This document shows, in pieces, positions 14,716 to 21,336 of a stretch of 21,336 nucleotides of DNA. Location of the stretch: positions 1 to 21,336 of IMG/VR virus record IMGVR_UViG_3300030107_000078. The stretch is one strand, 5' to 3'. The stretch comes from a virus. Both the position numbers and the translations under genes were made by a program. Position 1 is the first letter of the stretch. Each line of letters opens with the position of its first letter. A model generated the notes under the pieces. The model saw nothing but the letters and a program-made list of their open reading frames with translations. It was not told where the DNA came from and searched no databases.

Positions 14716-17700
14716 TGGTAAATGGTGAAGGTGTAGTTGCTGAGACAGTAGAAGAACAAGAACCTGTAGAATCTACAGAAGTTCCGAATCCTTTGGATTT
14801 TACTGCGGAGTTACAGAAGATAAACCAACAAAACAGACAGAACTATGAAGATCTGTTAAAGACTCCTAGTCTTATGGGAGACTTAATGGACACTCCTCTT
14901 CGAGCAGATAACTTTAGTGCAGCAGGAAGAGGAGGGTTTAAAACAAGTTTAGATAAAGAGACTGAAGCACGATCACAGTATGTGCACAGTCAAGTAAAAG
15001 GAATTAAATCTTTTGTCTCTGAGGCTATACGAGGGGATACAGCTATATACGAGCTTGCTAAAACTATAAGTGATGATGGGTTTAAGCCTGATCATTCTTT
15101 TAGGTTTACTCCTGATTCTTTTGCAGAAATAATTAAAGATATTCCTGAAGATTTTCACCATGAAATTGCAGCAGCAGACTCAAAAGAAGAAGCTGATTTT
15201 ATTAAACAAGATATTCTTAACAGATTAAAACTACAAGAAAGTTTATCTCGTTATGGTGGCGCAGGCATGGCAGGTAGATTTGGTATTGCTATGCTTGACC
15301 CTTTGTTTTTAGGTCTTATTATAGCTACTGAAGGAGCAGCAGGTGCTACGTTAGGTAAAGCTATATTAAAATCTAACTCTATTCGTAGACTATCCAAATG
15401 GGGAACGTCTGCTGATAGAAGCAACAGAGCGCAAGCTTTATACAAAACTACAGCTCATACGTTAAAAAGCGGAGCAAGGTTAGGAGTAGGTATGGGTGGT
15501 GTAGGTCTTTACCAAGCTGCTGAAAGTCCTATTGCTTCTTTAGAAGATGTGCCACATCACATGAAGATGGGTGCAGCGTTTGGCGCAGGTATTGGTGGAG
15601 GTGGAAGATTACTTGGTACGTTATTTAAAAGGTATAGAGTTGGTTCTCAACCTTTTCAAATGACTAGAAAGCAGTTTGAAGAAAGAGCGCATAGGTGGAA
15701 TGGAGAAAAAACACACAGGCAACACGTTGATGATGCCCTTAAAAATGATCTTACTGTTCCTGATTGGGTTTTAGTAGAGTACCCTGAGTTAGTAGCTAAA
15801 TACGGTAATGAAGCGCTAGCTCAGAAATACATTGCTATGAAAGCTAAGATGGATACAGGTGAAATGGTAATGAAAAGACCTGAAGGATTCTCTGAGTATC
15901 TCGCTAACAAAGCAGATCCTTTAGCAGAACCTTTACCTTCTCCTTTTTTCCAAGCGTTTAAACAACAAAGAGTTTTAAATAAACGTAAAGAAAGACTTAA
16001 AGAAAGTCAAAGAGAGTTTGATAACGCAAAGAAACAATATGAAGAAGTAATAAAAGAACCTTTTGAAAAAGTAGAGCCTTTGTTAAATAAAATGCATAAG
16101 GCAGAAAGGCGTTTAAATGTAGCGCGTGAGAAGGTTCAGAAGATAGAATCAAAAATACAATCACTAAAAGAAAGTACATTAAAATTAGTTGAAAGTCTTA
16201 AAAACAACCCTGATGCTAACGCTGCGTTAATGGGAGATGATGTTGCTGCGTTGCTAGATTTTGTTGAATTTAAGTTTGGAGCTAGAACTAAACTAACAAA
16301 ACTAGATAAAAGAACTAGAGTCGGTGCAAGTAAAATACACAGAGCCTTTGCAGAAAAACATGGTACGTTTGATCGTAACATAATGCGAATGGCTCAGAAA
16401 CGTATTAGAAAACACTTATCTAAAAAACAACAAAAAGTATTAGATGATGTTTTAAACTTTGAAGCTAGGAGACTTAAAGAAAATACAGAAAGTATTGTAC
16501 CTTTACAGAAAGAAATAAACTTAGCTATTGAAAGTATTAACAAAGGACAAAGAGGATTAAATGTAGCTAGAAGAAGACAAGCTCGTAAAGCATTTGAGGC
16601 TAAGAAGAAAAGAGACGCTGCTCAAGAAGGTGTTAAGGAATCGCAAAGATTATATGATAGAGCTGTAAACAGACCTGAAGTACAGATCTTCAATAAAAGA
16701 TTAGAAGCTATTAAGAAACAACATCTTAAAGCTATAGAAGAAGGTAGAGCAATACCTGAAAATGCTTTAGAAATATTCCCTGAGTTAAGAAAAATAAAAG
16801 GTGTTAAGACTTACAAACAGGCTAGGAAAGAAGCTAAGAAAGCGGAAGAAACTGAAGCAGAGTTATCAAAAGAAGACGCTAGGAATATAGATAAACTTAT
16901 TCCTGATGAGTCTACTAAACCTATTGAACCTGTAAGACAGGAAATAAACCCTGAAGTTAAAGCTGCTGAAGATAAATTATTAGGTGCGCGTTGGGAAGAT
17001 CGAAGTTATCGTGATATTCAAAAAGCAGCTAGTGATCGGAAGCTAGGCATTAAGTACAATCAAAAGAAAGAAATTTTAATAGAAGCTATTAGAAAGCATG
17101 ATGAAGCAGAGCTTTTTGGTAATCATAACGAAATGCAAAAACTATTAAAACATCTTAAAGCTAACGGTTTTAAACCTAAAAACACAGGCAAGAAAAAAGG
17201 TGATTTAGTAGAACAGTTAAAAGAGTTTAAAGAAAAAGTAGAGAACCCTCAACCTAAAAAAGTACACAAAATAAAAGTTCCTATAAAAGTTCCTAATAGT
17301 ATAGCTAAAGGAAAGCCAAGATATAATTATGGTAAGACACCTATTGAATTATCTTTTGCATCTGATATAGATAAAGCATTATATATATACGGAAGTAAAA
17401 ACAAGAAAACAACTGCTGAAGCAGAGGCATTCTTAAAAGAATCAGGAGTAGATAACATTAAGCAACGGTCTTTAGAGATACGAGAGAACATAAAAGCTCA
17501 AGCTAAAGAAGGTGCTACATCTGTTGAAATAAATACAGGTGTTAAGGGAAAGAAAACTAAAACTGTAGAAGTTAAAACTGAGCCTAAAAAAGTAGAAGTT
17601 CCTTTACCTTTTCGAATAAACAAGAAGGGAGATACTCATATAGGTAAAATTGTACTACCTGAAGAAGCTTCAAAGGCAGGTAATGTAGCTATTGTTGTCG

Positions 17701-20531
17701 AGTTTAAAACTCCTGTAGACAAAGCTTTATGGTTTCTTGGTACTTCTAAAAATAAACAAGCTAGGGCAGATGCTTTAGAGTATTTAACAGCAGTAGGTAT
17801 ACCAAATCCTAAAGCTTTAGCAAATGAATTAGTAGCAGCTGTAAGAGCAAATTTTAAAGGCAAGAAAACAAGTGAACATTATGTACATAACACTAACCTG
17901 AAGTATAAGTTGGGTACTATACCTAAGTTTTTAATAGAAACAAAACCTTTAATCCAAAAGTATCGTGCAACCCAAAAAACAAAAACAGAAACTAAAGTAG
18001 AAGTAGAGGGTGAGGCAAAGGTAGAAGGAGAAGCGAAAGTAGAAACAGAACTTGAACCTGCTTCTGATGCTGAAGTTGTTGCAAAAATGGAACGCGCTCC
18101 AAGAGCAGGACTAGGTTGGTTAAGATCATTTAAGACTTGGTTTGGTAGGATACATACTAGCTTTACTGCTGAAACAGGACATGCTACAGCTCACGCTCCT
18201 ATACGTTGGTTTTCTCACAGGATCTTACAGGATTCTATAGCTAAGATAGATGCAGTAACAGGTTTAAAAGTACCTCAAAGAATGACAGGGCATACTCGTG
18301 CTGAGATGAAAACGTATGCTATGTACCATGAATTAGGAGAAAGCTACCTCGCAGGTTATAGAATGTGGGTGTCTCAATCAAGTGCTAGTGTAGTTCAAAG
18401 AGGAACAGGTGTATCAGAGAATGAGTTTGGTGCGTTAGTAGCTGACTCTGTTCGTGGTATATATAAAGGTAAGGATAAAAACGTAAAGAAAGTAGGAGAA
18501 GCTGTTAAGAAAGCACTAAAAGAATTAGAAGAAGTAATGGTTAGTGAAGGAATGTTAGCAGAGCCTTTTAATAATCCTTACTACTTCCCTCGTAGTATCT
18601 TAACTTCAAACGTTACTCGTCTGATAAATCAATCATCAAGAGGAGCATTAGATGATTTTGTAACTAAAGCTATTTTAAGTGCTTATAGAAAAGAAGGAAT
18701 TAAAATAGAACCTAAAGAAGCTAAAGTGTTAGCTAATGTATATCTAACTAATATAAATACTAGACACTATGCAGTAGATTACCACAGCAATGGGTTCTTA
18801 GGAGATAACTCTGCTTTGTTGTTAGAGTCTTACTTAGAGAAACTAGGTGTTGAGTCAAAAGTTCGTGAAAGGATTTTAAAAGTAACAAAAGTTAAGTCTG
18901 CTTCTAAAGATCCTAGACACTTAAGACATAGACTTTTAATAGATGAAGGATATACGGCTGATGTACTAGGTAAAGATGGCAAAATGCACTCAGTTAAAGT
19001 AACTGATTTCTTTGACAACAACGCTAAGAGAGTTATGAGTAGACATATTCGTCAAGTGTATGGAGCTTTAGAGATGAGAAAGATAGGGTTAGAGTTTAAC
19101 CAACTAAGAGGGTTATCTACTCCTGAAAATCCTGCCCCTGCTACATGGAAAGAAATGACTGACTTTGTAGAAAGAACAGCTATTGCTGAAGGTAGAAACC
19201 CAAGAGAAATAGAAGGAATAAGAGATCAGATGAAGCGTATGGGAGAGATGGTCGGTGGATATGTTACTGAAAAACCTTCTGACTTAGGTCTTTACGCACG
19301 AATGCTTCAGAAGTTTGCAGGTGCTACCTATGGTGGTTCGTTTGGTTTAGCTGCGATTGCTGAACTAGGGCAACCTATGGCTCACTCTAGCCTTAGAGCT
19401 TACTTACAACACGTTAAAGAACTACCTCGTTTAATTAACGATTTAAGAACAGGTAGAATAAGCGGTGAACTACAAAGAGAACTAGCTATGTTTACAGGAG
19501 TAGGCACAGAAGGTAGGTTCTTTAGGGAAATTGCTGCTATGCTTGAACACCACCCAATGGGATCAGGTGAAGCTATGAGTAAAGTTGAAACTGTTATAGG
19601 TAATCTACAGAACGGAGCGTTTAAATTAGGTTTATTAACTCCTATTGATACTATACAAAGACAGTACGCTGCTATGTTATTCAGTCAAGAGTTTTTAAAC
19701 GCAACTCTAAAAGGTGTAATGCCATACTCTCAAACACGTTTAGCTCAGATCGGATTAAGTCCTGAGATGACTACTACAATAATGAAGCATATTAAGAAAC
19801 ATGCTAAGTTTGAAGGTAAAGGTAACAGTAAACTACAACGATTTAACTTTGATGATTGGGCAGGAGCAGAAGGAAGAGAAGCAGCAGCAGCTATGAAAGA
19901 AGCTATTGTACTTCATACTAAGAAAGTTATCCATCAAACACATGGAGGTCAGTTGCCTCGTATTATGCAGAATCCAATCGGAAGGTTACTGTTTCAGTTC
20001 CGTAACTTTACTATTGGTTCTTATGAAACTCAACTACTATCTAACCTACAAGCAGCAGACGCTAGATCTTTAGCTTCGTTTACTACTAATACATTCTTTG
20101 GACTGCTATCTTACTTAGCTATCGTGAATGTTAAGTATGGAAACCAACCAAAAGAATTAGAAAAGTATACAGAAATGTCTGAGTTAGTTAAGGGTGCGTT
20201 CTTTAGATCAGGATACGCTACCCACCTTCCAATGTTAATAGATACTATGGCTCAGTTCGGTGGGTATCAAGGTGTGTTCTCACATGGTAGAAGTTCAGGA
20301 CTATCTTCAGGTATGTTCAGTCTTGACGGAAGCCCTACAGGAAACATCATTGATGGTTTAGTTGGTGTAGGTAGAGGTATTATTGCTCCTGCCTTTAACG
20401 AAGACTACGAGAGAAGCAAACAAGATTATAGACATTTAAGAAAAGTTATACCTTATCAAAACTCAATGTATTTTTCGTGGCTACACGATAAGATTGAAGA
20501 AGCATTCCCTGAAAAATCTAGAGCAAACTAA
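14715..20531 (+). CDS. Internal virion protein D, T7 gp16-like, giant ejection protein
   Basis: 1938 residues, about 620 more than T7 gp16 (1318). Core protein ejected into the envelope to form the DNA channel. Residues 180-300 are hydrophobic and Gly-rich (AMLDPLFLGLIIATEGAAG, GVGMGGVGLYQAAE). Residues ~415-730 form a long Lys/Glu-rich coiled coil. Two SAP/HeH-like helix-turn-helix motifs follow at 764-794 and 806-838, then a duplicated module at 877-931 and 993-1048, and a VEGEAK repeat near 1095-1110. The C-terminal ~800 residues (from GLGWLRSFKTWFGRIHTSF) look like the conserved gp16 body, including LLFQFRNFTIGSYETQL near 1758. I see no catalytic Glu transglycosylase motif at the N-terminus, where T7 gp16 has one. 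Confidence 0.87.
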   Translation: MVNGEGVVAETVEEQEPVESTEVPNPLDFTAELQKINQQNRQNYEDLLKTPSLMGDLMDTPLRADNFSAAGRGGFKTSLDKETEARSQYVHSQVKGIKSFVSEAIRGDTAIYELAKTISDDGFKPDHSFRFTPDSFAEIIKDIPEDFHHEIAAADSKEEADFIKQDILNRLKLQESLSRYGGAGMAGRFGIAMLDPLFLGLIIATEGAAGATLGKAILKSNSIRRLSKWGTSADRSNRAQALYKTTAHTLKSGARLGVGMGGVGLYQAAESPIASLEDVPHHMKMGAAFGAGIGGGGRLLGTLFKRYRVGSQPFQMTRKQFEERAHRWNGEKTHRQHVDDALKNDLTVPDWVLVEYPELVAKYGNEALAQKYIAMKAKMDTGEMVMKRPEGFSEYLANKADPLAEPLPSPFFQAFKQQRVLNKRKERLKESQREFDNAKKQYEEVIKEPFEKVEPLLNKMHKAERRLNVAREKVQKIESKIQSLKESTLKLVESLKNNPDANAALMGDDVAALLDFVEFKFGARTKLTKLDKRTRVGASKIHRAFAEKHGTFDRNIMRMAQKRIRKHLSKKQQKVLDDVLNFEARRLKENTESIVPLQKEINLAIESINKGQRGLNVARRRQARKAFEAKKKRDAAQEGVKESQRLYDRAVNRPEVQIFNKRLEAIKKQHLKAIEEGRAIPENALEIFPELRKIKGVKTYKQARKEAKKAEETEAELSKEDARNIDKLIPDESTKPIEPVRQEINPEVKAAEDKLLGARWEDRSYRDIQKAASDRKLGIKYNQKKEILIEAIRKHDEAELFGNHNEMQKLLKHLKANGFKPKNTGKKKGDLVEQLKEFKEKVENPQPKKVHKIKVPIKVPNSIAKGKPRYNYGKTPIELSFASDIDKALYIYGSKNKKTTAEAEAFLKESGVDNIKQRSLEIRENIKAQAKEGATSVEINTGVKGKKTKTVEVKTEPKKVEVPLPFRINKKGDTHIGKIVLPEEASKAGNVAIVVEFKTPVDKALWFLGTSKNKQARADALEYLTAVGIPNPKALANELVAAVRANFKGKKTSEHYVHNTNLKYKLGTIPKFLIETKPLIQKYRATQKTKTETKVEVEGEAKVEGEAKVETELEPASDAEVVAKMERAPRAGLGWLRSFKTWFGRIHTSFTAETGHATAHAPIRWFSHRILQDSIAKIDAVTGLKVPQRMTGHTRAEMKTYAMYHELGESYLAGYRMWVSQSSASVVQRGTGVSENEFGALVADSVRGIYKGKDKNVKKVGEAVKKALKELEEVMVSEGMLAEPFNNPYYFPRSILTSNVTRLINQSSRGALDDFVTKAILSAYRKEGIKIEPKEAKVLANVYLTNINTRHYAVDYHSNGFLGDNSALLLESYLEKLGVESKVRERILKVTKVKSASKDPRHLRHRLLIDEGYTADVLGKDGKMHSVKVTDFFDNNAKRVMSRHIRQVYGALEMRKIGLEFNQLRGLSTPENPAPATWKEMTDFVERTAIAEGRNPREIEGIRDQMKRMGEMVGGYVTEKPSDLGLYARMLQKFAGATYGGSFGLAAIAELGQPMAHSSLRAYLQHVKELPRLINDLRTGRISGELQRELAMFTGVGTEGRFFREIAAMLEHHPMGSGEAMSKVETVIGNLQNGAFKLGLLTPIDTIQRQYAAMLFSQEFLNATLKGVMPYSQTRLAQIGLSPEMTTTIMKHIKKHAKFEGKGNSKLQRFNFDDWAGAEGREAAAAMKEAIVLHTKKVIHQTHGGQLPRIMQNPIGRLLFQFRNFTIGSYETQLLSNLQAADARSLASFTTNTFFGLLSYLAIVNVKYGNQPKELEKYTEMSELVKGAFFRSGYATHLPMLIDTMAQFGGYQGVFSHGRSSGLSSGMFSLDGSPTGNIIDGLVGVGRGIIAPAFNEDYERSKQDYRHLRKVIPYQNSMYFSWLHDKIEEAFPEKSRAN
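17343..17858 (+). repeat. Duplicated protein module inside the gp16-like gene
   Basis: Two diverged copies of a ~55-residue module: 17343-17507 (residues 877-931, IELSFASDIDKALYIYGSKN...) and 17691-17858 (residues 993-1048, IVVEFKTPVDKALWFLGTSK...). Shared pattern: strand, F, then DKAL with aromatic/hydrophobic residues, G, a Lys/Asn turn, an acidic helix, a G-V/I turn and a final amphipathic helix ending in Ala/Lys. They are alike in protein but not visibly in DNA, so the duplication is old. The copies are separated by a Lys/Val-rich linker. Confidence 0.7.
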
Positions 20532-20755
20532 TGAATATAACTGAATCACTTGTAGACTACGGCGTACTAGGTTGTTGGGTTATTTATTCTATTATTAGAG
20601 AACGTTTCCTATTGAAAAAGATGGAGGAGTTATCTCTAAGGTTTGATAACGAAAGAACAAGATGGGATAGAGAACGATCACGTTGGCTTAAGACATTAGG
20701 TCGCAAACTATCTGATGATACCATAGATGAAACTATGTGGAGGAAAGATGACTGA
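20531..20755 (+). CDS. Small membrane protein, N-terminal TM plus charged helix, 74 aa
   Basis: One N-terminal hydrophobic helix (about residues 9-22, YGVLGCWVIYSII), followed by a highly charged helix, probably coiled coil (RERFLLKKMEELSLRFDNER, then TRWDRERSRWLKTL). The layout resembles small holin-like or inner-membrane spanin-like lysis proteins, but no family signature is certain. The start overlaps the gp16-like stop by one base; the 3' end overlaps the next small membrane-protein gene by eight bases. Adjacent position and opposite topology of the two proteins suggest a joint role, most likely lysis. Confidence 0.7.
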   Translation: MNITESLVDYGVLGCWVIYSIIRERFLLKKMEELSLRFDNERTRWDRERSRWLKTLGRKLSDDTIDETMWRKDD

Positions 20756-20960
20756 TAAAGAACAAGACTTATATGTAACTCTAGGTAGACTAGAGGGTAA
20801 GATGGACGCATTAATAGCTATTACTAATGCCCATAATGAGACTATACAAAGACATGATGATAGATTGAGGGAGCTTGAACAGTCTCGATCTGCTCTGATA
20901 GGGGCAGTAGCTATCCTATCAACAGCAATTAGCGCAGGAGTCGCTTGGTTAGCAAAATGA
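20748..20960 (+). CDS. XhlA-like small protein with C-terminal TM, 70 aa
   Basis: A charged, heptad-like N-terminal helix (LGRLEGKMDALIAITNAHNE, then RHDDRLRELEQSR) followed by one C-terminal hydrophobic helix (ALIGAVAILSTAISAGVAWL, residues ~49-69). This organisation matches the XhlA/haemolysin-associated family, small phage proteins that work with holins. The ATG at 20748 is preferred over 20727, which would add seven residues: a GGAGG lies about five bases upstream of 20748. It overlaps the preceding gene by eight bases and the next by ATGA. A lysis accessory role is inferred from topology and resemblance. Confidence 0.7.
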   Translation: MTDKEQDLYVTLGRLEGKMDALIAITNAHNETIQRHDDRLRELEQSRSALIGAVAILSTAISAGVAWLAK

Positions 20961-21336
20961 GAGGTCGCAGTCCACACGAATACAGAACCCAAAGGCTTTC
21001 TTTAAACCACAGAGCTAGGGTTCGGAAGGCAGATGGTGATATTACTAGCATAAAAGCTAAGACTGATAATATTACGGTTAGTAGTGCTGTTAATTTAAAC
21101 ACAATGAACACAGCAGTAGCGGCTTTACCTGCAGGATTATCAGGTTACGAAGCTAGGATTGCTGCGCTAGAAGCTAAGATGCAGTTCATACCTAAAGCGT
21201 TTGGTAGGTTTACTACTGTAGCAAGCCCTGCATTACTTGGTACTAGCTACAACGTAGCCTCAGTTTCTAGGAGCGGAACAGGGCAGTACAGCGTGGTTAT
21301 CGATACCGACATGTCCACAACGAACTATACAATTTT
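20957..21336 (+). CDS. Fibre-like protein, N-terminal part (runs off right edge)
   Basis: Open for 126 codons to the window end. It starts in an ATGA overlap with the upstream gene. A basic N-terminus (MRGRSPHEYRTQRLSLNHRA) is followed by an Ala/Asn/Thr-rich heptad-like region (ITSIKAKTDNITVSSAVNLN, then ALEAKMQFIPKAF), probably a trimeric coiled coil. A beta-rich module comes next (FGRFTTVASPALLGTSYNVA to VVIDTDMSTTNYTIF) of the kind found in fibres of aquatic phages. Position directly after the gp16-like/lysis genes corresponds to the T7 gene 17 tail fibre. The N-terminus does not visibly match the T7 gp17 tail-binding domain, so a secondary fibre or collar protein is possible. Confidence 0.65.
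   Translation, partial: MRGRSPHEYRTQRLSLNHRARVRKADGDITSIKAKTDNITVSSAVNLNTMNTAVAALPAGLSGYEARIAALEAKMQFIPKAFGRFTTVASPALLGTSYNVASVSRSGTGQYSVVIDTDMSTTNYTI

Noticed and set aside
1-21336. tRNA genes, CRISPR arrays, insertion sequences, attachment sites or terminal repeats.
   Set aside because: No intergenic gap exceeds about 125 bases. I saw no cloverleaf, spaced direct repeats or transposase, and an attachment site or terminal repeat cannot be judged without the genome ends.

Overview
The window is the late, virion-forming half of a T7-like podovirus genome: short-tailed dsDNA phage, low G+C, gene-dense, with almost no intergenic space. The gene order portal, scaffold, major capsid, tail tube A, tail tube B, gp13-like, gp14-like, gp15-like, gp16-like matches T7 genes 8 to 16. 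The AT-rich composition and the style of the fibre and tail proteins suggest a marine bacteriophage, such as those infecting SAR11, SAR116, roseobacters or picocyanobacteria. The host is inferred, not shown. No RNA polymerase, integrase, tRNA, CRISPR array or insertion sequence is visible.

Layout. Bases 1-727, on the minus strand, hold a packaging cassette: a probable small terminase subunit followed by the N-terminal part of the large terminase, which runs off the left edge. A good sigma70-type promoter for this leftward pair lies at 757-785. From 785 everything reads rightward. First comes an accessory block of a calcineurin-type metallophosphoesterase and three very small genes (785-2296). 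The head module follows: portal, scaffold and major capsid (2296-5767), with a strong hairpin over the scaffold stop and a terminator-like hairpin after the capsid gene. Next are an unknown 133-residue protein and the two tail-tube proteins (5839-10641). The internal core or ejection proteins occupy 10638-20531 and end in a 1938-residue gp16-like giant. Two small membrane proteins and the start of a fibre-like protein close the window.

How the genes work together. Scaffold and capsid build the procapsid around the portal. Terminase fills it with DNA. The tail-tube proteins close the portal and form the nozzle. The gp14/15/16-like proteins form the core that is ejected to carry DNA across the host envelope. 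The fibre contacts the host, and the two small membrane proteins are lysis candidates. Most junctions are 1-nt (TAATG) or 4-nt (ATGA/GTGA) overlaps, implying translational coupling.

Most notable observations. (1) By eye I found no CCAG or CTGG in the whole window, although CAGG/CCTG and CTAG are common; this suggests very strong selection or mutation against one short motif. (2) The gp16-like protein carries about 600 extra residues with coiled coil, two SAP/HeH-like motifs and a duplicated 55-residue module, and it lacks a recognisable transglycosylase domain. (3) The tail-tube B protein is much longer than T7 gp12 and contains an inserted beta-rich domain. (4) The packaging genes are inverted and lie upstream of the head genes instead of at the end of the late operon.
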